Origin: Salaquimonas sp041736675
GTDB taxonomy: Bacteria > Pseudomonadota > Alphaproteobacteria > Rhizobiales > Rhizobiaceae
Assembly (NCBI GenBank): GCA_041736675.1
Contig: JBGSTD010000057.1
Span: 8,125-72,124, forward strand
Direction: 5' to 3'
DNA length: 64,000 nt
Of the stretch, positions 18,515-27,732 are shown one piece after another (positions within the stretch are counted from its first letter, which is position 1; each line of letters opens with the position of its first letter). The notes under the pieces were generated by a model. That model saw only the letters and a list, made by a program, of their open reading frames with translations, had not been told where the DNA came from and ran no database searches. A program made the position numbers and the translations under genes.

Positions 18515-19600
18515 TCAGAATATCCAGCCGCCAAGTTCGCGCCGGACCATGCTTTCCAGAACCTGCATTCCCTCATCGCTGTCATTGAGACATGGAATAT
18601 GGGTAAAATGCCTGCCTCCATGCTCATGGAATATTTCCTCGCCCTCGACAGCAATTTCCTCAAGTGTTTCAAGGCAATCGGCAACGAAACCAGGATTGAA
18701 AACCGCAATATCCTTTACACCTTCCTTGGCCAGCGCCTCGATGGTCTTGTCGGTATAGGGTTGCAGCCATTCCTCCGGCCCGAACCGCGACTGGAAACAG
18801 GTCATCAACCGGCCCTTTTCCCAGCCTAACCGTTCGTTGAGAAGACGCGAGGTTTTCATGCAATGGCAATGATAGGGGTCGCCCTTCCTGAAATAGCTCT
18901 GTGGAATGCCATGATACGACGCGATAACGCGTTCAGGTTCAAAATCCAGTGTCGCCAGATGCTTCTCGATGGACACAGCCAGAGCGTCGATATAGGCCGG
19001 ATCATCATGGTAAGGCGGAACGGTACGCAGCGCCGGCATCCACCGCAATTTCATCAGGGCTTCGAAAGTCTTGTCATTGACTGTTGCCGTTGTCGCGGCG
19101 CTGTATTGGGGATAGAGCGGGAAAACCAGAATGCGTTCGCATCCTTTTTCCTGCAGTTCCAGCAGTTTCGATTCTATGGAAGGATAGCCGTAACGCATTC
19201 CCCAATCAACAACAACCTCGCTGGCTCCATGCAGTAGTGCGGCAAGTTTTACCGACTGGGAACGGGTGATGGTCCGCAGCGGCGACTCATCCAGCTCCTT
19301 GTTCCAGATGCTTTCATAGGCAGCGCCGGACTTTTTCGGCCGTGTATTGAGAACGATGCCATAGAGGATCGGATACCAGAACCACTTCGACCACTCGATT
19401 ACCCGTTTGTCTGACAAGAACTCCTTGAGATATTTTCTCATGTTCTTTTTGTCGTGACCGTCAGGCGTTCCCAGATTGACCAGCAATACACCCACCTTTC
19501 CGATCTTTACAGAAGGATGGTCACCCGGCAATGGTCCTGTTTTTCTAAACTCAAGCAACCTTGCGTCGGAGATCTTTGAATTCTTTTCAACTACGTTCAT
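18515..19600 (-). CDS. hemH: Ferrochelatase
   Basis: Inserts ferrous iron into protoporphyrin IX, the last step of protoheme synthesis. It is 361 residues. The start of the fold is GVLLVNLGTPDGHDKKN, and the catalytic histidine is in VIASYHGIPQSYF. The motif DPYHCHCMKT follows, and the segment FNPGFVADCLETLEE marks the C-terminal domain with its acidic metal-site residues. It stands alone, read leftward and separated by 222 bp from the TRAP operon terminator. The start at 19600 has only a weak ribosome site. Confidence 0.96.
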   Translation of the reverse strand: MNVVEKNSKISDARLLEFRKTGPLPGDHPSVKIGKVGVLLVNLGTPDGHDKKNMRKYLKEFLSDKRVIEWSKWFWYPILYGIVLNTRPKKSGAAYESIWNKELDESPLRTITRSQSVKLAALLHGASEVVVDWGMRYGYPSIESKLLELQEKGCERILVFPLYPQYSAATTATVNDKTFEALMKLRWMPALRTVPPYHDDPAYIDALAVSIEKHLATLDFEPERVIASYHGIPQSYFRKGDPYHCHCMKTSRLLNERLGWEKGRLMTCFQSRFGPEEWLQPYTDKTIEALAKEGVKDIAVFNPGFVADCLETLEEIAVEGEEIFHEHGGRHFTHIPCLNDSDEGMQVLESMVRRELGGWIF

Positions 19601-19772
19601 GGCAATCTGGCCTGGGTTTGATTGTTTTCCAAAATGGGTACAGTGAAAGTTTGTTTGTCAATTTTCAGGCCTGGCAGCTACCTGAATTACTTTTGCAGGT
19701 TATGGAAATTTACCAGATCCCAATATCACTATAACTAACTAGAGTCAGGAATGGCAAATTGCCACCGCTGAT

Positions 19773-19802
19773 AAAAAAGCCGGGAAAGTTATTCCCGGCT
19801 TT
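19773..19802 (-). terminator. Terminator of the first TRAP operon
   Basis: A perfect 10-bp stem (19777-19786 with 19792-19801, containing GCCGGG) has a 5-nt loop and is followed on the minus strand by six T residues. It lies 22 bp after the stop codon of the large permease gene. Confidence 0.88.
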
Positions 19803-19823
19803 GAAGTATCCAATCGCAAACAT

Positions 19824-22478
19824 CTAGAAGTACAGCGACACATCCTTGTGATGCGAACTGCACGCCGCAACCGACAATGCCGTCTCGCGAGGCATGCGCT
19901 GCAATTGGCGCAGACCGATGGTATTGCGGATGGTTTCTTCATAGGCCACCACATCACCGGCAACAGGTACGGCTTTTTCACGCCATTCCTTTTGGTCTGC
20001 GTAAAGTTGCTTGGCCTTCTCCATCGCATCAACCGCCTTTTGCGGCTGCGGGGTTTCTTCCTTCATCGCACGTGCCGCCTTGGTGATTTCCGATTTGATG
20101 TTGCTGGCGCCGTCAATATCATCAAGACCGGCAATCAACGCATCCAGTTTTTCTGCCGTGGCAACCGGATCGCCGGTGCTGATCTCACCGCTTACCGCAG
20201 CAATATCGGCTTCAAGAGCCAGGAATGCCGCGCTGCCTTTGACCATTTCAGTTGCTTTCAGGATACCGTCATAGGCTTGGTCCGAATTTTTGCGATAGGC
20301 ATTCAACGCATCGTTTTCAGCCTTCAATAGTTCGTGAAATGCATCATATGTCGGTTTCCAGTCTGCGGGAATTTTTGCCAGCAAGGCTTCCTTGTCAGCT
20401 TTCAGGCTTTCAATCCGGTCAGAAATCGACTTCTTGCGGTCTTCATCATCCGAATTGCGAAGACGCTGAAGACTGACATCCAAAACAGCAATCTTGTCAT
20501 CAATGTCCCGCGCAAAACGCTCCAACTCGCGGACCGTGTCATGAAGCCCCCGATAATTCGGCGATGCCTCCGCAATCGCGTCCTGGGTTGTTTTGACGAC
20601 AGCCAGCAAACCCTGTGCCTTTGAGGCCATTTCAACGGATTTCGAGTACTGCTCTCCCAAATTGTTAGGCAGGAACGACAGATCAAAACCCGCAGCCTTT
20701 TGATGGGCCGCATCAAATAGCGATCCCTTGCTGGCAAACTGGTCTGAAACAAATTCCTCGACGCAGGCCTGCAATCGCGGGTTTCTTGGTGGCGGAGCCG
20801 TTTCACCCAGCATCGAAACCCGGCTTGGAAGATAGTTCACCAAAGCGGGGAACATACCGACAATGACAAGGGCAAGTATCTGCAGTGAGATAAAGGCTAC
20901 TACGCCCTTGTACATCTGAATGGTCTTGACCGCCGCCGGCGCAACCCCGCGCAGATAAAACAAGGCAAACCCGAATGGAGGCGTGAGGAAGGAGGTCTGG
21001 ATGTTGAGGCCGACCATGACGCCCAGCCAGACAGCGGTGATATTGGCAGACGGATCAGACAGGAGAATAGGGGCAACAATTGGCACAACAACCACGGCGA
21101 TTTCGATGAAGTCGAGGAAGAAGCCGAGAATGAAAATGACGAGCATGACAATCAGGAACTTGGTCCAGAAGCCGCCGGGCAGTGAGTTGAGGAAATCACG
21201 AACCAGCTCTTCACCGCCAAAGCCGCGGAATGCCGCTGTCAGCATCGCAGCACCAAGCAGAATGATAAACACCAGCGCAGTGGTTTTTGACGTTTCCAGC
21301 ATTACTCCTGTGAGGGTATCTTCCATCTTGAAGATGCGCCAGCCACTCCAGACAATTGATACAATCAAAGCACCCGCAGCCACCATGCCGAGCTGAATTC
21401 CAATCACGTCCTCTGCGGTATCGGCTGATTTGAGGTTCATCTCGAACGTGGAAATGACAAAAGTCAGCACCAGAAGAGAAACGATGGCGATGATCGCCGG
21501 TATATAAGTCAACCGTCCACCGTCGTGAAGGCGGTAGCCAGCCATAATGATGGCCCCTGCAGCGCCGATTGCGCCAGCCTGGTTCACCGTTGCAACACCC
21601 GAAATTATTGAACCCAGCACCAAAAAGATAAGCGTCAGAGGAGGAATGAGGGTGAGCGCCACTGTCCGCCAAAAGGCAAAATCCATCTTGCCTTCATAAC
21701 GAACCGCCGGAGCAGACGCAGGACGCAGGATAGCGAAGATCATGATGTAAAGCATGTACAGCAGGACAAGAACGATACCGGGCACAAAGGCACCAAGGAA
21801 CATTTCGCCGGCACTGGTGGAGGTCACATCAAATACCGACGGCATTTGAACCTCGCCTGTGGCAGCCTTGTAAAGGGTTTTGCGCAGTGTACTCGCCTGA
21901 TCAGTCGCAGATGCCAACTGGTCAGCAAGAATGATCAGAACAATCGATGGTGGAATGATTTGGCCCAATGTTCCTGATGCAGCGATGGTTCCGGTTGCAA
22001 GGGACGGCGAGTAATTGTTGCGCAGCATGGCGGGTAGCGAAATCAGACCCATCGCAACGACTGTCGCACCAACAATGCCGGTGGTAGCCGCAAGCAGGGC
22101 GCCAACGAATACCACGGAAATACCAAGCCCGCCCGGTACAGGGCCGAACAACTGCGCCATCGTCACCAAAAGGTCTTCAGCGATTTTCGAACGCTGAAGC
22201 ATAATGCCCATGAAGATGAAAAGCGGAATTGCAATCAGCGTATCGCGCTCAACCTCCCAGTATACCCCTCGTAGGTTGGTGGTTCCTGCCGACAACCATT
22301 GCTGCGGTCCGCCGGAATGGAAATAGGCATCGGGGTTTCCTGCAAAAAGATAACCGCAAACGGCGGCAGCCCCAATGGTAAGGATTGCTGCGCCAGGCAA
22401 GGCGAACGCCACCGGATATCCTGAACCCAGCGCCGTTGCCATGATCACAATAAGCAAGATGAGAAAATATATTTCCAT
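19824..22478 (-). CDS. TRAP transporter large permease (DctM) with extra C-terminal helical domain
   Basis: Membrane subunit that carries the sodium-coupled transport path of a TRAP transporter. Ordinary DctM proteins have about 430 residues; this one has 884. Residues 1 to about 555 contain the DctM fold (LFIFMGIMLQRS, TGIVGATVVAMGLISLP, GTLGQIIPPSI, DFIEIAVVVVPIVAPIL, TSFLTPPFGFALFYLRG), enlarged by inserted loops and by two additional hydrophobic helices near residues 320-385. Residues from about 556 to 884 form a soluble, charged, mostly helical extension with coiled-coil character (for example VRELERFARDIDDKIAVLD), with no family I recognise. It is cotranscribed with the small permease and TakP-like binding protein. 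A sensor or regulatory role for the tail is only a guess. Confidence 0.88.
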   Translation of the reverse strand: MEIYFLILLIVIMATALGSGYPVAFALPGAAILTIGAAAVCGYLFAGNPDAYFHSGGPQQWLSAGTTNLRGVYWEVERDTLIAIPLFIFMGIMLQRSKIAEDLLVTMAQLFGPVPGGLGISVVFVGALLAATTGIVGATVVAMGLISLPAMLRNNYSPSLATGTIAASGTLGQIIPPSIVLIILADQLASATDQASTLRKTLYKAATGEVQMPSVFDVTSTSAGEMFLGAFVPGIVLVLLYMLYIMIFAILRPASAPAVRYEGKMDFAFWRTVALTLIPPLTLIFLVLGSIISGVATVNQAGAIGAAGAIIMAGYRLHDGGRLTYIPAIIAIVSLLVLTFVISTFEMNLKSADTAEDVIGIQLGMVAAGALIVSIVWSGWRIFKMEDTLTGVMLETSKTTALVFIILLGAAMLTAAFRGFGGEELVRDFLNSLPGGFWTKFLIVMLVIFILGFFLDFIEIAVVVVPIVAPILLSDPSANITAVWLGVMVGLNIQTSFLTPPFGFALFYLRGVAPAAVKTIQMYKGVVAFISLQILALVIVGMFPALVNYLPSRVSMLGETAPPPRNPRLQACVEEFVSDQFASKGSLFDAAHQKAAGFDLSFLPNNLGEQYSKSVEMASKAQGLLAVVKTTQDAIAEASPNYRGLHDTVRELERFARDIDDKIAVLDVSLQRLRNSDDEDRKKSISDRIESLKADKEALLAKIPADWKPTYDAFHELLKAENDALNAYRKNSDQAYDGILKATEMVKGSAAFLALEADIAAVSGEISTGDPVATAEKLDALIAGLDDIDGASNIKSEITKAARAMKEETPQPQKAVDAMEKAKQLYADQKEWREKAVPVAGDVVAYEETIRNTIGLRQLQRMPRETALSVAACSSHHKDVSLYF

Positions 22479-22497
22479 TCAAATAACCCCAAACTTC

Positions 22498-23496
22498 TTA
22501 GTGTGAAACAGCAGCGACATTGCGTGATCCGGCTTCGTCGCGGTAGTCGGCAACAGCCTCAAAGAAATAGCTGACAAATTGTATCATCATGGAAATCGCA
22601 AAAATCGCAAGAAACGCCGCCATCTGGTATTTGACAAAAAGTCCCGTTGTGCCGGACTGTGTAATTTCCAGGTTCATCACCGGACTGTTGACAATCGCCT
22701 GTTTGCTGCCCAGTCCCATGAAAAGGATTACCCAGCAGGTTGTCATCCCTAGTAGGATGGTTCCAATCGCATTGACGAAACCTTTTCTGGTCTTCCCAAA
22801 TCCGGCATAAAGAATATCTACCCGCACATGTCCCTCATCAAACAGGGTATAGGCAGAAGCGAACAAAAACAGGGCTGCATACCAGTAACGAACCAGATCA
22901 GACATCAGTGCCTGTTCGTAGGAAAACACAAACCGCGAAATAACAATGGCAAGTTCCGCCGCAACGATCAGTAGCGCAAGCCAGGTAAATCCAAGAGTTC
23001 GTGTAAAAAACGCAATCACTATGCCCAACAAAATCAACGGCCCGTGAACGTAAGGCCCGACAAATTGCACCCGCCCCAAATTGGTTGCCATTGGCGCGTC
23101 GAAGAAAGTTCCAAGAAATCCTTCAACCCTCAGGAGTGCGATTATTGAATCCACAACGCCGACCAGCAGGACGGCCCAGAAACAGGCGCGAATCAGGAAA
23201 ACATTGAATTTATGAATACGGTCCGCATCCCAGCGAAGCGCCTGTTGCGGTGTCCGCAGAACATAGGCCGATGCCAGGAGAATGCTTGCGATATAGACCA
23301 AAGGGACCACAAAACCCGCAGTGCCGCCTCCGCCTGCAAACAACGCTCCCATGCCTGGAAGATCGTATTTGAGTATCAGAATATTGTTGAGCAGGAACGC
23401 AACAAGGACACCCAGCATGCTCCAACCGAAAATGCGGGGCAAAATTGCGGGCGCGCCATCCCTGGAAAGAACATATGCAGCAGAGTCACTTTGCAT
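22498..23496 (-). CDS. TRAP transporter small permease (DctQ), extended N-terminus
   Basis: Small membrane subunit of the TRAP system, but with 332 residues it is about twice the usual 160-190. The diagnostic DctQ motif GHVRVDIL lies at residues 222-229, so the DctQ domain is the C-terminal half (about 165-332). The N-terminal half adds four or so hydrophobic helices (starting at WSMLGVLVAFLLNNILIL). The gene lies between the binding protein and the enlarged large permease, 19 bp from the latter. Its leader contains a 15-bp tandem repeat and a hairpin. The assignment is firm; the role of the extra helices is unknown. Confidence 0.88.
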   Translation of the reverse strand: MQSDSAAYVLSRDGAPAILPRIFGWSMLGVLVAFLLNNILILKYDLPGMGALFAGGGGTAGFVVPLVYIASILLASAYVLRTPQQALRWDADRIHKFNVFLIRACFWAVLLVGVVDSIIALLRVEGFLGTFFDAPMATNLGRVQFVGPYVHGPLILLGIVIAFFTRTLGFTWLALLIVAAELAIVISRFVFSYEQALMSDLVRYWYAALFLFASAYTLFDEGHVRVDILYAGFGKTRKGFVNAIGTILLGMTTCWVILFMGLGSKQAIVNSPVMNLEITQSGTTGLFVKYQMAAFLAIFAISMMIQFVSYFFEAVADYRDEAGSRNVAAVSH

Positions 23497-23512
23497 GGAA
23501 AGTCAGCCTTAT

Positions 23513-23557
23513 CTGGATCGAAGTTGTCTGGATCAAAGTTGTCCGGGTCAAATTGTA
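23513..23557. repeat. Three 15-bp tandem repeats before the small permease gene
   Basis: CTGGATCGAAGTTGT (23513-23527), CTGGATCAAAGTTGT (23528-23542) and a diverged CCGGGTCAAATTGTA (23543-23557) follow each other directly in the binding-protein/small-permease gap. The first two differ at one base. It may be replication slippage; no function is evident. Confidence 0.8.
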
Positions 23558-23592
23558 TCGGTCAGATTTTTCAAATTGTAGTTTTCAAGTTG

Positions 23593-23620
23593 AAAGGAGC
23601 GGGGCCAGAAGCCCCACTCC
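23593..23620 (-). terminator. Hairpin between binding-protein and permease genes (attenuator or mRNA end)
   Basis: A 10-bp stem with one mismatch (23596-23605 with 23611-23620, rich in G and C) and a 5-nt loop lies about 23 bp after the binding-protein stop. On the minus strand it is followed only by TTTC. Such intercistronic hairpins commonly keep binding-protein mRNA in excess over permease mRNA. Confidence 0.6.
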
Positions 23621-23642
23621 ATATCGTGATTGTGATGGTTGA

Positions 23643-24740
23643 TTATACCAGACCAAGCACCCGGTTACGCTCGTTGACGAATTTGGTTTCAAATTTGCCA
23701 AGCATTCCGCCATATTCTTTGAGTCTGGCCTGGAACTCGGTGTCAATTTTTTCAGCCAGTGGCGAGTGGGCACGAACTTCTGTGAACACTTCTGCAGATG
23801 CAGTACCAAAGGCATCCCAGATTTCATCGCTGAATTCACGAACCTGAACACCATTCTCGTTCACAAGTTTGGCAAGGTATTCGCCGTTTTTGGCGATGGC
23901 TTCCTCGTGTGATGCAGCGTGTTCCTGCGCGCTGGCTGCTTCAATAACCAGTTTCTCCCAATCGGTCAGGGATTCAAACCATGTCTTGTTCATGGCAAGG
24001 GCGAGACCACCGCCTGGCTCATGCATACCGGCAGTGTAATAGAATTTGGCAGCCTCGTAGAACTTCATGAAGAAGTCATTGTAAGGTCCGACCCATTCAG
24101 TTGCTTCGATCGCACCGGAAACAAGGTTTTCATAAATCTGACCGCCAGGAAGCGCGACAGTGGATGCGCCAAGCTTGGTGAGAACCTGGCCACCAAGGCC
24201 CGGAATACGCATTTTCAGACCCTTGAAATCGTCTGGCGAGTTGATCTCCTTGTTGAACCAGCCACCAGCCTGGGTTCCTGTGGAACCGGCCACAAAAGCT
24301 TTCAAGCCGAAGCCGCCTGAGAGTTCATCCCACAGAGCCTGGCCACCGCCAAACTTGATCCACGCATTCCATTCTGGCGTGCTCATGCCAAAGGGAACGG
24401 ATGTGAAATAGTTGAACGCAGGGTGCTTGCCGCCCCAGTAATATTCAGCGCCGATATAGGCTTGTGAGTTGCCGGAAGCTACTTCGTCGAACACATCGAA
24501 TGCACCAACACGCTCGCCAGCAGCAAAATACTGGGTCGTAATTGCGCCATCAGACAATTTGGTGATGTTGTCTGCAAGTCTTTGGGCAGAAATACCCAGA
24601 CCCGGAAAGTCCCGCGGCCAGGTTGATACGATGACCATTTCCTTTTTTGCCTGGGCAATAGCCGGTGCGGCAAGCGCGGTTGATGCAGCTGCAGCGCCCC
24701 CGATCAATCCTGCCTTTTTGATAAACGAACGACGATCCAT
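23643..24740 (-). CDS. TRAP transporter substrate-binding protein, TakP-like, Tat-exported
   Basis: Periplasmic receptor of the first TRAP system, 365 residues, related to the 2-oxoacid-binding TakP group. The N-terminus has a twin-arginine signal (DRRSFIKK, then an Ala-rich segment ending APAIAQA). The carboxylate-binding arginine is in GLKMRIPGL near residue 180, and the ATEWVGPYND segment fits the TakP pocket, where a metal and a 2-oxoacid are bound in known members. A start at 24740 is supported by AGGAGGAG. It is first in a leftward operon with DctQ and DctM. A 2-oxo or hydroxy acid is a fair guess at the ligand, not shown. Confidence 0.9.
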   Translation of the reverse strand: MDRRSFIKKAGLIGGAAAASTALAAPAIAQAKKEMVIVSTWPRDFPGLGISAQRLADNITKLSDGAITTQYFAAGERVGAFDVFDEVASGNSQAYIGAEYYWGGKHPAFNYFTSVPFGMSTPEWNAWIKFGGGQALWDELSGGFGLKAFVAGSTGTQAGGWFNKEINSPDDFKGLKMRIPGLGGQVLTKLGASTVALPGGQIYENLVSGAIEATEWVGPYNDFFMKFYEAAKFYYTAGMHEPGGGLALAMNKTWFESLTDWEKLVIEAASAQEHAASHEEAIAKNGEYLAKLVNENGVQVREFSDEIWDAFGTASAEVFTEVRAHSPLAEKIDTEFQARLKEYGGMLGKFETKFVNERNRVLGLV

Positions 24741-25006
24741 ATTTTACTCCTCCTGAGAATGTTTAGATCCGGAATAATCCTATCGAGCCTGAGCGAAACC
24801 TGTCCTCCCAAACTGGCCCGGTATTAGCCAATACAGTACATATTCTCAATAGGTGCAAGTCCCAGCAGTTCAGTTATTCAACTGATTTGGGGTTTTCCGG
24901 TCAATCAGCGTTAATGCCAATATGCGATTTCCTGCAGATGCTTAGAAAATAGGCATACTTGCATTCCCTGATTTCCAATTGCCCGATCAGGACGACATGA
25001 AACATT

Positions 25007-26095
25007 TTAATACAGGGTTGCACTGAGCAAGGTAGCACCCAGCAGGAAGACAAAAAGCGCCCCGGCAAACTCGATCCAGTAATAAAATCCTGCACTTGCC
25101 TCGCTGGCTCCGCTGATGTGCAGGGCAAGGTTTTTTGCCCCGACCGCGATGGATGCGATAACCGCGACAGTGATTCCCGTCCCCAGCGCCATGGCGAATG
25201 CTGAAGCAATACCGGCCCAGTACAATCCATTCAGGAATGCAAAAGTAAGAACTATCATTGCGCCTGTGCAAGGGCGCAGACCAACGGCAAAAATGGCTGA
25301 CCATGCTTCCTTCACACCAAACTTGCCCGCAAGCATGGCAGGATCAGGGGCGTGCAAATGTCCGCACTCAGAACAAACATCGCCAGCGCCATGTTTGTGA
25401 TCATGCCCGCGACCATGTTTGTGATCGTGTTTGTGATCATGATGGGGGACATTGGAATGACCACACGAATGATCATGCGCATGATCCTCGTGATTGTGCT
25501 GATCGGAATGGGCTGGGTGGTCATGCAAAGCCATGGCCACCTTGCGTGGTCTGACTTTTTTCAACAATAGCCACAGCCCGAGAAGCGTCACACCAACATA
25601 GCTTGCAACTTCAAGCCAGTGGGTAAACACAGCCTGCTTCAATCCAAGGCCGCGAAGAAAAAATATCAGTGCGCCAATGCCCACAATGGCAACGATCGCC
25701 TGCAAGGCAGCCGAAGCGAATGACAGCACAATTCCCCGCCGCAATTGCACTTCATTGGCGAGCATATAGGAAGAAATGACAGCTTTGCCGTGGCCTGGGC
25801 CGGCGGCGTGCAATACGCCATAGCTGAAACTCAAACTTACCAGCAACCAGAACCCTCCCTGCCCCGAACGAATTGTCTTGAGCGCATTCGTAAGGGACTG
25901 GTAAAACGATTTCTGTTCCTGCTGGATCCAGAAAAGGATGGGCGCAAAAATTCCTTCCGGCTTGATGGCCTGCTCCGAATTGCCAACCCCGAGCGAGTTT
26001 TGGGCATGGGCAATTGGAGCGAACAGAACCAACAGAACCGCGATGCAGAGCAGTATTGAAAATGTACGCGTAGGCGCTGTCATACCTATTCGCAT
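25007..26095 (-). CDS. NicO/RcnA-family nickel-cobalt type transporter with histidine-rich loop
   Basis: Polytopic membrane protein of the NicO family (RcnA-like nickel/cobalt transport), about 362 residues. There is an N-terminal signal-like segment (to AHAQ), then helices with motifs GPGHGKAVISSYMLA and GLRPCTGAMIVLTFAF. Between them lies a histidine/aspartate-rich cytoplasmic loop (about residues 195-265, with HDHKHDHKHGRGHDHKH and a CSECGH knuckle). The start is ambiguous: ATG at 26095 overlaps the DUF1007 stop, and ATG at 26083 follows it. It is last in a five-gene run with COG0523, WD40, LysR and DUF1007. The metal could be nickel, cobalt or zinc. Confidence 0.85.
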   Translation of the reverse strand: MRIGMTAPTRTFSILLCIAVLLVLFAPIAHAQNSLGVGNSEQAIKPEGIFAPILFWIQQEQKSFYQSLTNALKTIRSGQGGFWLLVSLSFSYGVLHAAGPGHGKAVISSYMLANEVQLRRGIVLSFASAALQAIVAIVGIGALIFFLRGLGLKQAVFTHWLEVASYVGVTLLGLWLLLKKVRPRKVAMALHDHPAHSDQHNHEDHAHDHSCGHSNVPHHDHKHDHKHGRGHDHKHGAGDVCSECGHLHAPDPAMLAGKFGVKEAWSAIFAVGLRPCTGAMIVLTFAFLNGLYWAGIASAFAMALGTGITVAVIASIAVGAKNLALHISGASEASAGFYYWIEFAGALFVFLLGATLLSATLY

Positions 26096-26796
26096 TTGAA
26101 ATTTACCCAAGTCAGATATTCATCGCTGGCTTCAACCTCATCGTCCGGTCCGGCATCAAAAAGCTCAGCCATTTTCTTTGCGTCCTTTGCGTAAAGAGCA
26201 TCAAAATCAGGAACCACGATTTGCGAAGTACAGCCTTTGCCGTTGCCGGAAACCGTGACAGGTTTCTCTCCGCTCATTTCAACAGCGACATAATAGGTCT
26301 CATCGGAGACGGCAACCTTGAAGCCGTCCTTGCCCATCGGGGTAGGCTCCTTCAACGCAAGCGACATGATGATAACCATCTGATTGTCCTTGATATCTAG
26401 AAGATAAGGCTCAGGCGCCAAAAACTCGACAACCTCCTCTCCCTGGCGGATTTCAGTGTAATAATTGTATTCTGCCAGAGACTTTTTGGTTTCGGCTTCA
26501 ATCTTCTTTATTTCCTCAGGGTCGAGTTTGCCGTTGCCATTGTCATCAAAATCAAGAACGAGTGACGAGGTAAAAAATTCATCAAACCGCCAAACGTGGC
26601 GAATGTCGGTTACCATCCCCATCGGGTTTCGGACAACTTCCAGATTGGCTTCTATGAACACGTGAGGATGAGCGTTTGCCGAACCGCAAAAGACCGGCAT
26701 TGCAGCGAGGACTGTAGACAGCGCTACGCCTTTGGTAAAAATACCGATGTTTTTGCAACAACGTTCGATAGGATTGAGAAATGCGAAGTAGCGCAT
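26086..26796 (-). CDS. DUF1007 family exported protein
   Basis: DUF1007 protein of 236 residues that in many proteobacteria is encoded next to NicO-type transporters. The N-terminal signal segment ends around GSANAHPHVFIEANLEV, so the mature protein begins with the typical His-Pro-His, a plausible metal-binding N-terminus. An EF-hand-like acidic stretch, DFDDNGNGKLDPEE, lies near residue 80. The start codon directly follows the LysR stop, and the end overlaps the NicO gene, so translation is likely coupled. It may act as periplasmic metal-binding partner of the transporter (inference from context). Confidence 0.85.
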   Translation of the reverse strand: MRYFAFLNPIERCCKNIGIFTKGVALSTVLAAMPVFCGSANAHPHVFIEANLEVVRNPMGMVTDIRHVWRFDEFFTSSLVLDFDDNGNGKLDPEEIKKIEAETKKSLAEYNYYTEIRQGEEVVEFLAPEPYLLDIKDNQMVIIMSLALKEPTPMGKDGFKVAVSDETYYVAVEMSGEKPVTVSGNGKGCTSQIVVPDFDALYAKDAKKMAELFDAGPDDEVEASDEYLTWVNFKCE

Positions 26797-27696
26797 TCAA
26801 GTCGTTTCCTTTTTCTTGAACCAGTCCACCATGAAATCCACAAACACCCTGACTTTGGCAGATACATGGCGGCGCTGCGCATAGACAGCATAAAAGGCGT
26901 TGCCCTCCGGTATGTAGTCTTCCAGTATGGACACCAGCGACCCGTTTGCTATTTCCTCAACAACACAAAATTCGGGAACCATTGTGACGCCAAGACCGGC
27001 TAAGGCCGCCCGCTTGCAAACTTCCGGATCATTGGCTTCAAGAACCGAAAGCACGTTCTGGGTAAAAGCCTTGCCATCCCTGCCAACAAACGGCCAATTG
27101 TTGCGGCCGCGCCAATTGGTATCAATAATGTTGGGTAGAGTGGCAATGTCCTTGGGTTCCTGCGGAACACCATGCTCTTTCAGAAAAGCGGGTGTTGCAC
27201 AAAAAAGCAGCCGATTTGAAACAAGGCGGCGGGCGATCAGGGTGGAATCCGTCAACACCCCTCCCCTAATAGCCACATCAAACCGCTCTTCAACGAGATC
27301 AACCACACGGTCATCGAGATCAACGTCGAGTTTGATCTTCGGATAAGCCTTGGCAAAGGTGATCAGCGGCAGCATCGTTTCCGAAGCGCCAAGTGAGCGC
27401 GGCGCGGAGACACGGAGCAAGCCGCCTGCTTCAGAACCCGAGTTTCGAACACTTTCCTGGGCATCTTCAATACGGATCAAGATATCTTGCGCAGCTGCAA
27501 GATAGGTCATCCCGGCATCTGTCAGCGACAACTGTCGTGTTGTCCGGTTAATCAGAAGGGTGCCCAGTTCATCTTCCAATTCGCGCACGTATTTAGAAAG
27601 CAGCGCCTTCGATCTGCCCATCTTGCGTGCAGCCGCCGAATAACTGCCGGCTTCCACAACTTCGATGAATGCCTTCATGCGTGTAATCGCGTCCAA
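26797..27696 (-). CDS. LysR family transcriptional regulator
   Basis: LysR-type regulator of 299 residues: an N-terminal winged helix-turn-helix (AFIEVVEAGSYSAAARKMGRSKALLSKYV) and a C-terminal effector domain, closest in style to the AaeR/PA2206-like group. The frame starts with TTG at 27696, which has AGGAGA six to seven bases upstream; the first internal ATG would cut into the helix-turn-helix region, so TTG is preferred. It is embedded inside the COG0523-WD40-DUF1007-NicO run, on the same strand, rather than divergent from its targets as is usual for LysR genes. Its effector is unknown. Confidence 0.9.
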   Translation of the reverse strand: MDAITRMKAFIEVVEAGSYSAAARKMGRSKALLSKYVRELEDELGTLLINRTTRQLSLTDAGMTYLAAAQDILIRIEDAQESVRNSGSEAGGLLRVSAPRSLGASETMLPLITFAKAYPKIKLDVDLDDRVVDLVEERFDVAIRGGVLTDSTLIARRLVSNRLLFCATPAFLKEHGVPQEPKDIATLPNIIDTNWRGRNNWPFVGRDGKAFTQNVLSVLEANDPEVCKRAALAGLGVTMVPEFCVVEEIANGSLVSILEDYIPEGNAFYAVYAQRRHVSAKVRVFVDFMVDWFKKKETT

Positions 27697-27732
27697 ATCA
27701 CGTCTCCTGCATTCCAGGGAATCAGATTGCTG

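Noticed and set aside
23513..23557. CRISPR-like array
   Set aside because: Units are 15 bp, contiguous and only three; no spacers and no cas genes.
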